Notes: generated by a model from the sequence alone, not told the origin. A stretch of 64,000 bases of DNA from Pseudomonas sp. HR96 (GCF_034059295.1 NZ_CP139142.1:116274-180273), one strand, 5' to 3'; counted from the first letter of the stretch, positions 43,358 through 52,692 are shown. Translations and numbers: made by a program.

Positions 43358-45508
43358 ATTGTGCAAAATACGCTGCCTGCGCTGCCACACGCCAACTTTT
43401 CGTAGCAATCTTGAGAGCTGCTCGATGGAATAAGGCTTGTGCAGCAATTCGAAGCCATAGGTCCCATTCTGCGCCAACACGTGGCTGTAACCCGAGGCCA
43501 ACAACACGGGCAGATCGTGGTAAAGACGGCGAATTTCATGGCCCAGCTCAATGCCGTTCATACCTGGCATGACAACGTCGGAAAACACCACATCGAAGCG
43601 ACTGGCGTCCAAGGCCAATTCGGCTAGCGCTTCCTGTGCATTATTGGCCAGAACAGGGCAGTAACCCAAGTCGGTCAATGTTTGGACGGCAAAGGTCCCC
43701 ACGTCCAAATTATCCTCAACCACGAGCACGCCCGTGCCATGACCATCGATCAACGGTTCCGGCTCCTCCTCATGGGGTTTCTCGGCCGGCTTTGGCACTT
43801 CGGGCAAGTAAAGCGTGAACGTACTGCCTTTGCCCACTTCACTGGTAACGGTAATGTCACCGCCCGATTGTTTGGCAAAGCCAAAGACTTGCGACAAGCC
43901 CAGCCCGGTGCCTTGCCCCACCCCTTTGGTAGTGAAAAACGGTTCGAAAATCTGTTCCAACTGCTCAGACGAGATACCACTGCCCGTGTCAGTGAGCGCC
44001 ACGGCGACGTAATCCCCCTCAATGACCGAATGAGTACGCACGGCGGGCACCTGTTTAGCCTTATAAACCCGGACGGAAAGACGTCCTTGGTTTTGCATGG
44101 CGTCGCGCGCATTGACGGCCATATTCACAAGCGCCGTATCGAACTGGTTCAAATCGGCTTTTATATAATGGGCTTGCTCAGGCAGCTCTATGGCTACTTT
44201 TACTTGAGAGCCTACAAGCGTGTCTAACATGCCAGCCAGAGAGCGTACGCTGTCACAAGCTGCAAACACTTCCGGGGTAAGCGCCTGCCGCCGGGCAAAG
44301 GCCAGCAGCTGCGAGGTCACCTTGGACGCGCGATCCACAGTATCTGAGATGGCTTTCACATACCGCACGCGTCGCTCAACCGGAAGATCTGATCTTTTGA
44401 GTAGATCCGACGAGGATTTGATGACGGTCAATAGGTTGTTAAAATCATGCGCTACGCCTCCTGTAAGCTGACCAATCGCCTCCAACTTTTGGGATTGACG
44501 CAGTCGCTCCTCGGCTTGTAAAAGCGCTGCAGAGCGTTCGGCAATGTGGTGCTCCAGGGTTTCATTCAGGCTACGCAACTCGAACAGGGCATAATCGCGC
44601 TGTGCTTCAACAGCACGGCGGCCTTCAATGTCGATAAGAACACCTGGAAAGCTTAGGGGCGTACCGTCTGGTGCGTAATCGACGCGGCCGCTGGCCTCTA
44701 ACCAATAGTACTTTCCGTCCGTGCGCTGCACCCGATACTGATGGGTATATATGCACCCCTGAGCGATGGTTTTATTGATCGCCTCAATCAACCCCGCTTG
44801 GTCGTCGGGGTGCACGGTCGCGACGATTTGCGCAAGCGGTAGACCTTCGCGGCCAAGGGCCGGATCAAGCCCAAACGCGGTAGCAAATGCTTGGTCGACC
44901 GTGAAACAATCCGTGGGCAGATCCCAATGCCAGGTACCTATGATAGCGCCTGCGGCGAGTGCCAACTGCACCCGTTCCACGCTCTGCCGCGTCAGCGCTT
45001 CGCTGATACGAAGGCGCTCCTCGGAGGCCCGTCGCTCGGTGATATCAATCACAAACCCTGGAAAGCTGACAGGCTCGCCGTGTTCATCAGACTCCACACG
45101 TCCTGTAGCCTGCAGCCAATAATAGTTTCCGTCCGCGCGCTTGACCCGATATTGGTGGGCATAGCCACCGCGTCGGGCAACAGCCTCAATGATGGCGGCA
45201 TCCAACCCCGGCCGGTCCTCGGGGTGCACATTGTCCAGCACCTGAGCGAGCGGCACCTCACGGTGTATGTAACTCTCGTCGATGCCGAAGGCGAGAGTAA
45301 ATCCTCGATCGACGGTAAAACTGTCTCGAGTAGGGTGCCAGTTCCAGGTGCCAATGACTCCACCCGCCGCTAGGGCAGTTCGGATGTGCTCATTGTCACG
45401 CCGGGCCTGAGACTCAGTCGCATAGAGTCGCTTGGCTTCGGCCAATTCAGAGCGCAGTGCCTCATTCTCGACCCGGAGTGCAGAGATTTCGTCCAGTAAC
45501 TGGTTCAT
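43334..45508 (-). CDS. Hybrid sensor histidine kinase, PAS-PAS-HisKA-HATPase-REC, 3' end altered by IS481
   Basis: A 724-residue protein. An N-terminal coiled coil (LLDEISALRVENEALRSELA), two PAS/PAC units (about 45-160 and 175-295, each with YQYRVKRADGNYYWL-like sequence and FPGxxIDI), HisKA with the acceptor in GGVAHDFNNLLTVIKS (about 350), HATPase (NMAVNARDAM, DTGSGIS, GTGLGLSQVFGFAKQSG) and a receiver (VLVVEDNLDVG, Asp in VVFSDVVMPGMNG, Ser in LLASGYSHV, Lys in LLHKPYSIEQL). The last seven residues (CTDRTHG) and stop are coded by the IS481 repeat. The receiver core is complete, so activity may survive. Confidence 0.87.
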   Translation of the reverse strand: MNQLLDEISALRVENEALRSELAEAKRLYATESQARRDNEHIRTALAAGGVIGTWNWHPTRDSFTVDRGFTLAFGIDESYIHREVPLAQVLDNVHPEDRPGLDAAIIEAVARRGGYAHQYRVKRADGNYYWLQATGRVESDEHGEPVSFPGFVIDITERRASEERLRISEALTRQSVERVQLALAAGAIIGTWHWDLPTDCFTVDQAFATAFGLDPALGREGLPLAQIVATVHPDDQAGLIEAINKTIAQGCIYTHQYRVQRTDGKYYWLEASGRVDYAPDGTPLSFPGVLIDIEGRRAVEAQRDYALFELRSLNETLEHHIAERSAALLQAEERLRQSQKLEAIGQLTGGVAHDFNNLLTVIKSSSDLLKRSDLPVERRVRYVKAISDTVDRASKVTSQLLAFARRQALTPEVFAACDSVRSLAGMLDTLVGSQVKVAIELPEQAHYIKADLNQFDTALVNMAVNARDAMQNQGRLSVRVYKAKQVPAVRTHSVIEGDYVAVALTDTGSGISSEQLEQIFEPFFTTKGVGQGTGLGLSQVFGFAKQSGGDITVTSEVGKGSTFTLYLPEVPKPAEKPHEEEPEPLIDGHGTGVLVVEDNLDVGTFAVQTLTDLGYCPVLANNAQEALAELALDASRFDVVFSDVVMPGMNGIELGHEIRRLYHDLPVLLASGYSHVLAQNGTYGFELLHKPYSIEQLSRLLRKVGVWQRRQRILHNCTDRTHG

Positions 45509-45843
45509 GAATGTTCACTGCGCCGAGCACGGCCCTGAAGGGGGTTTCCTATGGATAAGCTCGTGGAGTGGCCCTCAGACGATACATCGGGGGGAAGCTA
45601 TCGGATAGGGGGTGCACTGACTCACAGCCATGATTTTCACGCCTAGTCGGCATGGTACACGGCCTTTGAAAGGCTGTCGCTGATGATCAAGCACAGGCGC
45701 GAGGCGAAAAGACCCGATAAAACCGAGCGTAATTGCACATCCGGCGTAGGGAACCTGTACAGGTGGGATAGGCCTATACAGATACTGTACAAGAACATAA
45801 ATTCGTACAACCTTTGATAGTGGACACATCAGGAAGCCCGACC
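45509..45843. other. Intergenic promoter region between divergent genes
   Basis: About 335 bp between the hybrid kinase and the plus-strand DUF6555-like gene, so it holds two divergent promoters. I see no clear terminator, repeat or operator. Confidence 0.4.
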
Positions 45844-46068
45844 ATGAGCAAAAAGCTGTACATTATTTCGTATCACTTGCACGGCCAACCCAAACAGTTT
45901 CCCATTCATACCGATCAACCCCTGACCGAGTCCGAAGCATGGCACTGGGCGGCCTGTGACGTAGGCGTTGCACGGATCCCGAAATCAACACGCGATAAAT
46001 TCGAAAAAATGACCAAACAGACTGCCGGCAGGTTTGGCATTACTGATGTTGGCTACCAAGTACGCTGA
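45844..46068 (+). CDS. DUF6555-like small protein
   Basis: A 74-residue protein: KLYIISYHLHGQPKQFPIHT, SEAWHWAACDVGVARIPKST, then KMTKQTAGRFGITDVGYQVR. The pattern YxLHGxPxxF, AWHWAxCDxGVxRIPK and GITxVxY is that of a small Pseudomonas family (DUF6555 as far as I recall). Function unknown. ATG at 45844. Confidence 0.7.
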   Translation: MSKKLYIISYHLHGQPKQFPIHTDQPLTESEAWHWAACDVGVARIPKSTRDKFEKMTKQTAGRFGITDVGYQVR

Positions 46069-46108
46069 AGGGCGCGCAGCCCCTTAGGCCATAGGCTTTC
46101 AGTGGGTA

Positions 46109-46468
46109 TTAGTCGTTCTCGACATCTCCTCTACGCTTGCAGCGATCCATTAGCCAAGGCCTTTCCGCCTGACGGGACCGAAACGATGAACTCCAGCGGA
46201 GATGTCCCTCCTGTAAGCGACGCTGAAGATTTGAGGTATGCGCAGGACTATCGACCTCATGAAAACCGCGACCGGCCGCAATGCGCTCCACTAGTCTCTG
46301 CTGGGCGCTTTGGACTATTCCCAGACACTGCTGAATTGCCGCTTGATTTAGGAGTAAAGCTGTCACCGTGTGCATCAATAGGCGATGGCAAAGCCGAGGA
46401 GCATCAAGCCAGGTTTCGTCGTAACGACGGTTTTGTTGGGTGAAGAAAACGACCATATAGCCTTTCAT
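46109..46468 (-). pseudogene. DUF190-like gene, degenerate after the N-terminus
   Basis: Begins 10 bp after the crcB stop with MKGYMVVFFTQQNRRYDETW, which matches the start of DUF190 proteins that often follow crcB. The rest does not continue as DUF190: no GATxxxxxEGFG segment is found, and the remainder looks like out-of-frame or unrelated sequence. I treat it as a truncated or rearranged copy. Confidence 0.45.
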
Positions 46469-46478
46469 TTTGATCTCC

Positions 46479-46862
46479 TCAGCGAGTACCAATAATTTGG
46501 TAGGACAATAGTCCGGCAGCAGTCATCGCTAACGAACCTACGACGTGCAATGAAATTGAGCCGAGCGCCCACAGCAATCTTCCTTCTTGGATGAGGGCAA
46601 CTGTTTCGGCTGAAAAGGTGGAAAAGGTGGTAAGTCCCCCACAAAAGCCCGTGATTATCAGCAAGCGCCATTCTGGACTTAAGGAGGGAGATGCGGCCAA
46701 GAGCGCGATGGCTAGGCCAATGATGTATCCCCCGACCATGTTCGCCACTACAGTGCCTGGGGGAATAGTCGGGAACAGAGCGTTGAGCTTCATACCCAAG
46801 AGCCAGCGCAACCAGGCGCCAAGTGATGCGCCGATGGCGATGACAAAGAGTGATTTCAGCAT
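46479..46862 (-). CDS. crcB: Fluoride exporter CrcB/Fluc
   Basis: A 127-residue small membrane protein with four helices. Family signatures: [37 protein letters not shown] (the central Asn) and [20 protein letters not shown] (the TTFSTF Phe-box). It works as a dual-topology dimer that lets F- out of the cell. I use the ATG at 46862 ([11 protein letters not shown]); the open frame goes further but that part is not CrcB-like. No fluoride riboswitch was recognised upstream. Confidence 0.92.
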   Translation of the reverse strand: MLKSLFVIAIGASLGAWLRWLLGMKLNALFPTIPPGTVVANMVGGYIIGLAIALLAASPSLSPEWRLLIITGFCGGLTTFSTFSAETVALIQEGRLLWALGSISLHVVGSLAMTAAGLLSYQIIGTR

Positions 46863-47150
46863 GACTGCAAATCTCCTCGAAGCTGGTAGGGCCGAGGAGG
46901 TGCTGATAACCGCAGATTGCGATAGAGAGTTAATACGGAATTTTGAGTCAATTTCCTGTCCTAGATTCGCGGACAGGGGGCACACCTACGCACCCTGTCC
47001 AGGGTTCACGTAGGCATCATCAGCACGGGGCGGTTGTGAGGAGGAATGCCATCTCCTTGGAAGCAACATATCACTCGCGCGATTGTCACGTAAATAGTGC
47101 TTTGCAATCGTTGACGCGAGCACGGTTTCCCCTCGACGCCTAGAGACTAG

Positions 47151-47711
47151 ATGAATATTCAAGATACCCGCAGACATCGTCTGTACTCCCAGCCTGCTGG
47201 TATTCTGAACAAGTGGGTAGACGCCCGGAGCCTGGGAGCTAGACGACTGCCGTACTTTGATCCGCTGGATGGTGGGGTCGATGCGCCTGTTCTGATATTG
47301 CTGGAATCTCCGGCCAGGGATTGCTCGTGGCCACGCTTCGTTTCCCGCGACAACACAGGGCCTTCCCAGCGCAACCTAAAGCGCTGTCTCGTGCGTGAGC
47401 AAACCATCTTGTGGAATCTGTATCCATGGCTGCCGGATCTCGACAGCCCTGCCGAAGCGATCACCCGCTCGAAGATCGTAGAGGGCATCACACTGCTGAA
47501 AGAGGTTATGGATCTGCTCCCACGCCTGCGCGTCTTGATCTTGGCCGGGAGCGTGGCGCAGAGAGCGGCACCAGAAATCAAGCAGCATGGCCCCGAACTC
47601 AACCTGCTCGTGATGCCTCACCCGAGTCCGCTTTCGGTATGTCAGCACCCTGATGTCGCTACAAACATCGTCACCACGCTCACCCGAGCGGCGAGCGTGG
47701 CCAATGCCTAA
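47151..47711 (+). CDS. Uracil-DNA glycosylase-like protein
   Basis: A 186-residue protein with the general UDG-superfamily layout: YFDPLDGGVDAPVLILLESP, a motif region WNLYPWLPD, VLILAGSVAQRAA (strand with Gly-Ser) and LVMPHPSPLSV (the His-Pro-Ser motif). No four-Cys iron-sulfur set is obvious, so it is not a canonical family 4 enzyme. Substrate unknown. It stands alone between crcB and the TDT transporter, converging with the latter at a 3-bp gap. Confidence 0.75.
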   Translation: MNIQDTRRHRLYSQPAGILNKWVDARSLGARRLPYFDPLDGGVDAPVLILLESPARDCSWPRFVSRDNTGPSQRNLKRCLVREQTILWNLYPWLPDLDSPAEAITRSKIVEGITLLKEVMDLLPRLRVLILAGSVAQRAAPEIKQHGPELNLLVMPHPSPLSVCQHPDVATNIVTTLTRAASVANA

Positions 47712-47714
47712 TCG

Positions 47715-48887
47715 TTAGCGACTGGCGCGCTTGGCGTTCAGCGATGCAATACAGGGCGATACGAACAGGTTGCCACGGTATGCACCGGCGGCGGTTTTGG
47801 TCGCAACCACCAGCCACATGATGGCCAACATCATCACTAGGATAACGCCCAGCACATCAAAAAAGGCCAAGTTCAGCGTCGCGCCGAGCTTCAGGGTTGT
47901 CACCGCATATACCCCCAGCGGGAAGGTGAAGCCCCACCAGCCAAGATTGAAGGGTATGCCGCCCTTGGCATAACGCGCGGTGATCAACAGCGCCAACAGC
48001 ATCCACCACAAGCCCAACCCCCAGAACAGGACGCCCGATACCACCCCTATACCCCCGGCCACCACGCCGATGCCTGGCATGGCGTGGGCGGCGAAGATTG
48101 CTGGTGCATCGCTGCCAATGACCAACATGCCCAGAGCGCCCGTGCCAATCGGCCCCAGCGACAACCAAGACGACGCGGCCATGCTCTCATGGGGCAACTT
48201 ATGAAGTGCCAGACGAAGTACCAGGATAACCAAAATGCTTAAGGCCACCGGAACCGAGTAGGCCCACAAGACGTAGCTGGTGATCAGCATCGTGAACTGA
48301 GCACTGGTATCAGCCAGATGCGGTGCGATGGTACCGCCGCTCGCCGCTGCCACTTCCGCCGCTACCACAGGAAGCAGCCATACAGCAGTCATCTGATCGA
48401 TGCTGTGCTCCTGCCGGGTAAACATCATGAACGGGATCAGCACCCCACACGCCAGTGCCATGGCGACGTCCAGCCACCAGAGCGCATGGGCCAAGGGGAT
48501 CGCACCGTCTCCCCAGTTCGGCAGGCCGTACTGAACCAGGCCGTTGATAATCGTTGCCAGGCCCATCGGTATCGTGCCAAAAAACATCGAAACCGTGGAA
48601 TGCCCAAAGATCTGTTTAGCTTCATCGAAGAAGAACACCCAGCGGGCAGCGTACATCAAGGTGAAGACAGTGAACAGCAAGGTATTGAACAGCCAAAGGG
48701 CCTCCCCAATACCTGTAATCAGCACACTGTGACCCGGCAACTGCCCCAGGGCCAAGGCCAGAATGCCGGTGCCCATCGTTGCGGCAAACCAGTTAGGCGT
48801 GAACTGTCGAATCGCTTCCTTGGGATTGGAAAGCGCCGAGAGCGGCTGGCCGCCCTGCATGACCTTGATAAGGCTGATCTCGCGCAT
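47715..48887 (-). CDS. TDT-family transporter (TehA/SSU1/Mae1 type)
   Basis: A 390-residue protein with ten hydrophobic segments, the C4-dicarboxylate/malic acid or sulfite transporter superfamily. It begins REISLIKVMQGG and shows FTPNWFAATMGTGILALALG, the typical first helix (FxPxWFxxTMGTGILA), and GWWGFTFPLGVYAVTTLKLG near the end. The substrate (sulfite, tellurite, dicarboxylate) is not given by sequence. The ATG at 48887 avoids an upstream extension that overlaps the divergent lysR start; 48860 is an alternative. Confidence 0.85.
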   Translation of the reverse strand: MREISLIKVMQGGQPLSALSNPKEAIRQFTPNWFAATMGTGILALALGQLPGHSVLITGIGEALWLFNTLLFTVFTLMYAARWVFFFDEAKQIFGHSTVSMFFGTIPMGLATIINGLVQYGLPNWGDGAIPLAHALWWLDVAMALACGVLIPFMMFTRQEHSIDQMTAVWLLPVVAAEVAAASGGTIAPHLADTSAQFTMLITSYVLWAYSVPVALSILVILVLRLALHKLPHESMAASSWLSLGPIGTGALGMLVIGSDAPAIFAAHAMPGIGVVAGGIGVVSGVLFWGLGLWWMLLALLITARYAKGGIPFNLGWWGFTFPLGVYAVTTLKLGATLNLAFFDVLGVILVMMLAIMWLVVATKTAAGAYRGNLFVSPCIASLNAKRASR

Positions 48888-48956
48888 AAAACCTCCGAAT
48901 GATTGCGATGCGGCAACAGGTTCAGAATAGCGGCATGCATCTATCTGGAAAAACGG

Positions 48957-48969
48957 ATATTTTGAATAT
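48957..48969. promoter_or_regulatory. Possible LysR-type operator
   Basis: ATATTTTGAATAT is an inverted repeat (ATATT-N3-AATAT) in the gap between the divergent TDT transporter and the lysR gene. Its T-N11-A type and position suit autoregulation and control of the transporter by the LysR protein. Confidence 0.45.
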
Positions 48970-48995
48970 GGCATACCTATTTTCAAGGTAAGAAA

Positions 48996-49889
48996 GTGAA
49001 GCTCACACTTCGGCAACTCCACATCTTCCGCGCTATCGCCCAGCTGGGTTCAACCACCCAAGCCAGCGCAACCCTCGCTCTTTCGCAGTCAGCCACCAGC
49101 GCAGCACTCCAGGAACTCGAAGGCGCATTGGATATTCGACTCTTCGACCGCGTCGGCAAACGCCTGGTGCTCAACGAAAACGGCCAGGCACTATTGCCCA
49201 AGGCTATCCGCCTGCTGGAGGCTGCACTGGAGATCGAGGGTGGTTTTCGGACAGACGTGGTCGCGCGGCTGCGAATAGGTTGCAGCACGACGATTGGCAA
49301 CTACATTATGCCGCTGCTGGTGCAACACATGGCCGAACGTGCCGGCGGGACACAGATCGATGTCATCCTGGGCAACAGTGCAGAGATCGCCCGGCAGGCG
49401 GCACAACTGTCAATTGACGTTGGCCTGGTCGAAGGGCCCAGCCACCAGCCCACTCTGGCCGTGCAGCCTTGGTGTGAAGACGAGTTGATCATTGTCGCAG
49501 CGGCAGATGACCCTTTGGCACATAAAGGGCAGCTTTCTGCAAGTGAGCTACGTGAGGCATGCTGGCTCGTGCGCGAAGAGGGATCGGGCACGGCTGAAGA
49601 GGTACAGCAGTGGCTTTTACCGCATCTTGGTTCTTTGAGCAATGCTCGGCAGATTGGCAGTTCTGAAGCCATAAAGCGGATGGTAGCGGCGGGTATCGGA
49701 ATCAGCTGCCTTTCCTATTGGGTGGTCGGAGACCTCATCGCCGAGGGCAGCCTGATCTCGTTGAACCACGTGATTCCTGAGCACAAACGGCAGCTGCACG
49801 CGGTTTATCACAGAGACAAGTTTATCTCCCGCTCCCTTGAAACCTTTTTCAGTGTGATCAAGGATTTCGCGTCGGCCAATGCGAGATGA
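48996..49889 (+). CDS. LysR-family transcriptional regulator
   Basis: A 297-residue LysR protein. The N-terminal winged HTH reads LTLRQLHIFRAIAQLGSTTQ, then ASATLALSQSATSAALQELE, and ALDIRLFDRVGKRLVLNENG. The effector domain has RLRIGCSTTIGNYIMPLLVQ and GIGISCLSYWVVGDLI. It resembles the CysB/CbbR/YeiE-like group. Divergent from the TDT transporter, so it probably controls it; the coinducer is unknown. Confidence 0.9.
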   Translation: MKLTLRQLHIFRAIAQLGSTTQASATLALSQSATSAALQELEGALDIRLFDRVGKRLVLNENGQALLPKAIRLLEAALEIEGGFRTDVVARLRIGCSTTIGNYIMPLLVQHMAERAGGTQIDVILGNSAEIARQAAQLSIDVGLVEGPSHQPTLAVQPWCEDELIIVAAADDPLAHKGQLSASELREACWLVREEGSGTAEEVQQWLLPHLGSLSNARQIGSSEAIKRMVAAGIGISCLSYWVVGDLIAEGSLISLNHVIPEHKRQLHAVYHRDKFISRSLETFFSVIKDFASANAR

Positions 49890-49946
49890 CGGTCAGGCCA
49901 CGCGATACCCTCATCAAACTAGAAGGCGTGTTCACCAGTCGCTTAC

Positions 49947-50003
49947 GTTGTATTCAGCCAGGAGGTTGTGCAGCTTGGTTTCGAATTCGACCTCGCGCTT
50001 CCG
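49947..50003 (-). pseudogene. Fragment of an MvaU-like gene
   Basis: The minus strand reads KREVEFETKLHNLLAEYN, matching KREVEFETKLRDLLAEYN of the intact gene at 38757. Only about 19 codons are left. Confidence 0.75.
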
Positions 50004-50068
50004 GCCTCTGGTGCTCCGGATTTGACGGCGTTGGAAAATAGGCTTTTAAAAGAAACAAGGAGATGCTC

Positions 50069-50293
50069 ATGGTTTTACGTGGTATGGCGCAAATGCACGT
50101 CGACGATCTGGCGGAGCGATTTAGAGCCTTGATCGGCGGGCAACCTTCAGCGCCGGACATTCAGTTCGCGTGGGTTGTATTTTACCAAGGGCGGATATTT
50201 GGAGCTTATTCCTCAGCTGACGCGGCCCTCAAAAAAATTACCGAAATTGAGCATTGCCTCAGCGAGGATGAGATACCCATTCCGCAGGCGTGA
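50069..50293 (+). CDS. Hypothetical protein, 74 residues
   Basis: Not recognised. VLRGMAQMHVDDLAERFRAL, IGGQPSAPDIQFAWVVFYQG, then RIFGAYSSADAALKKITEIE. I use the ATG at 50069 because AAGGAG stands six bases before it; the ATG at 50063 would be too close. It sits between the MvaU relic and IS66 copy 2. Confidence 0.55.
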   Translation: MVLRGMAQMHVDDLAERFRALIGGQPSAPDIQFAWVVFYQGRIFGAYSSADAALKKITEIEHCLSEDEIPIPQA

Positions 50294-50435
50294 TGAGACC
50301 ATCATTTTCCAAGCATCAGCATCCGCTGCAGCAATGTAAGCGCCCGGTGAACACACCTACCGAACTCCAGCATTAAGGACGATGGTGTCCGTCTATTTTT
50401 TAGCGGACGCGATCACCCTTATCGCCAAGATTCCC

Positions 50436-50753
50436 ATGCGCCAACGAAGCTCTTACCCGAAGCCCTTCAAAGCCCAGGTCGTGCAGGAATGCCTGCAACC
50501 CGGAGCCTCAGTTTCCAGTTTCGCCATCAGCCATGGCATCACCGCCAACGTTATCCGCAAGTGGCTGCCGATATACCGCGACAAGGCGGTTGCGCCGCTT
50601 CCGGCATTCGTACCACTGCAAACCATGCCCAAGCGGCATGCTGACGAGGCGGTGGTGATCGCATTGCCGCTGGGCGCTCAAACCATCACGGTCAAATGGC
50701 CCGTCTCCGACCCGGATGGCTGCGCATGCTTCATCCGCAGCCTTTCGCGATGA
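50436..50753 (+). CDS. tnpA: IS66 accessory protein TnpA
   Basis: HTH-type IS66 Orf1: RQRSSYPKPFKAQVVQECLQ, PGASVSSFAISHGITANVIR. I take the ATG at 50436 (MRQRSSYP), matching the copy 1 protein MQPQRRSYS. The stop overlaps tnpB by 4 bp. Confidence 0.88.
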   Translation: MRQRSSYPKPFKAQVVQECLQPGASVSSFAISHGITANVIRKWLPIYRDKAVAPLPAFVPLQTMPKRHADEAVVIALPLGAQTITVKWPVSDPDGCACFIRSLSR

Positions 50754-51085
50754 TCCGCATCGACGCCATCTGGCTTGCCACCGAGCCAATGGACATGCGC
50801 GCCGGCACAGACACAGCGCTGGCCCGCGTGGTCGCGGTGTTCGGTGCGGCGAAGCCGCACTGCGCTTATCTGTTCGCCAATCGCCGCGCCAATCGGATGA
50901 AAGTACTGGTGCACGATGGCGTGGGTATCTGGCTGGCAGCGCGCCGCCTGAACCAAGGTAAGTTTCATTGGCCCGCCACGCATCGAGGCCACGAAGTTGA
51001 AATCGACGCAGAGCAACTTCAGGCGCTGTTGCTGGGCCTGCCTTGGCAGCGGGTCGGTGCTAACGGCGTAATTACGTTGCTCTGA
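50750..51085 (+). CDS. tnpB: IS66 accessory protein TnpB
   Basis: 111 residues: MIRIDAIWLATEPMDMRAGT, FANRRANRMKVLVHDGVGIW and QGKFHWPATHRGHEVEID. Nearly identical in length and sequence to copy 1. Starts in the ATGA overlap with tnpA. Confidence 0.92.
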   Translation: MIRIDAIWLATEPMDMRAGTDTALARVVAVFGAAKPHCAYLFANRRANRMKVLVHDGVGIWLAARRLNQGKFHWPATHRGHEVEIDAEQLQALLLGLPWQRVGANGVITLL

Positions 51086-51134
51086 ATCGGGTCTTTTAGC
51101 TGTGTCGGGTGGGCGGCTTTGGGAAAACCACGGC

Positions 51135-52661
51135 ATGACCTCCTCGTCCAATCTCGACCAAATGACGTCCGATCAACTGCGCGCACTCGCTGCGCAGTTG
51201 TTGTCGAAGGTCGACACCATGGGCCGAGAGAGCCGCCGCGACAAGACCGTCATCGAGCATCTCTCTCACGAGATCGCCATCCTTAAACGCCACAAGTTTG
51301 CCAAGCGCAGTGAGCAGATCAGCCCGGCGCAAGGCAGTTTGCTGGATGACTTGCTCAGCACTGATCTCGAAGCCATTGATGCCGAGTTGAAAGCACTTCG
51401 TCACGCCCCGGCACTGGACGAGCCACGTCAACAACCCAAGCGTGCAGCGTTGCCACCGCAGTTTCCTCGTACCGTGATTCATCACGAGCCAGAGAGCACT
51501 CAGTGCTCCTGCGGCTGCCAACTTCAGCGCATCGGCGAAGACGTCAGTGAGAAGCTGGATTACACGCCGGGCGTGTTCACTGTTGAGCAACATGTACGTG
51601 GCAAATGGGCCTGCCGTCAGTGCGAAACACTGACTCAAGCGCCGGTACCGGCAAAGGTGATCGACAAGGGCATCCCCACTGCCGGCTTGTTGGCCCACGT
51701 GATGGTGGCCAAGTTCGCCGACCATCTTCCGCTGTACCGGCAGGAAAAGATCTTCGGCCGTGCCGGCCTGGCGATTCCGCGTTCGACGCTGGCGCAGTGG
51801 GTCGGCCAAACCGGCGTACAACTGCAACCGCTGGTCGATGCACTGCGCGAAGCCGTGTTGGCACAGCGAGTCGTCCATGCCGATGAAACACCGGTGCAGA
51901 TGTTGGCACCGGGCGAAAAGAAAACACACCGCGCGTATGTCTGGGCCTACCGCACCACAACGTTCTCAGCACTGAAAGCGGTGGTCTACGACTTCAGCCC
52001 CAGCCGTGCTGGCGAACATGCACGCAACTTCCTGGGCACCTGGAACGGCAAGCTGGTGTGCGATGACTTCTCAGGCTACAAAGCTAGTTTCGAGCAGGGC
52101 ATCATCGAAATCGGCTGCATGGCCCATGCTCGGCGCAAGTTTTTCGAACTGCATGTGGCGAACAAAAGCCAACTGGCGGAACAGGCGCTGCACTCCATTG
52201 GCGGCTTGTACGAAGTCGAACGGCAGGCCAAGGACATGAGCGATGAAGATCGCTGGCGATTACGCCAGGAAATGGCGGTGCCCATCGCGGAAAAGTTGCA
52301 TGAGTGAATGATCGCTCAACGCGCGCTTGTACCCGAGGGATCGGCCACGGCCAAGGCACTGGATTACAGCTTGAAACGCTGGGTAGCGCTGACCCGCTAC
52401 CTGGATGATGGTGCTGTGCCCATCGATAACAATGCCGTGGAGAACCAGATCAGGCCGTGGGCACTCGGCAGGTCGAACTGGCTCTTCGCTGGATCGCTAC
52501 GCAGCGGTAAACGGGCTGCGGCGATCATGACCCTGATCCAGTCGGCGCGCATGAACGGGCATGATCCGTATGCGTATCTCAAGGATGTGCTGATGCGGTT
52601 GCCGACGCAGAGGGCCAGCGAGATCGAGCAACTGCTGCCGCCTCAGTGGATGCTTAGCTGA
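51135..52661 (+). pseudogene. tnpC: IS66 transposase TnpC broken by an in-frame TGA
   Basis: The frame is continuous with the 511-residue copy 1 protein except for TGA at 52305-52307. Copy 1 has LHDWMLAQRDL there; this copy reads LHE, stop, MIAQRAL, so a Trp TGG became TGA. The catalytic Asp residues (HADETPVQML, VCDDFSGYKASFEQG) lie in the first part and the catalytic Glu (NNAVENQIRPWALGRSNW) in the second. An ATG directly after the stop could restart translation of a 117-residue tail, but without its Asp residues this cannot be active alone. Confidence 0.92.
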
Positions 52662-52692
52662 CCTACGCAAGGCGTATTCCCAGTACGCTTAA

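Larger units (their letters stand above)
50336..52692 (+). mobile_element. IS66-family element, copy 2, with target duplication
   Basis: A 2357-bp element. The left repeat starts GTAAGCGCCCGGTGAACACA at 50336; the complement of the right end starts TTAAGCGTACTGGGAATACG at 52692; about 15 of 22 positions agree. Flanks are GCAGCAAT (50328-50335) and GGAGCAAT (52693-52700), an 8-bp duplication with one mismatch, as expected for IS66. tnpA and tnpB are intact; tnpC carries a stop codon. It may be immobile unless helped in trans. Confidence 0.9.

Noticed and set aside
46863..47150. Fluoride riboswitch upstream of crcB
   Set aside because: I looked for the conserved GGCGAUGG and pseudoknot elements on the minus strand and did not find them.
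51096..51929. 277-codon open frame on the minus strand opposite tnpC
   Set aside because: It mirrors the IS66 transposase in a high-GC frame and has no features of its own.
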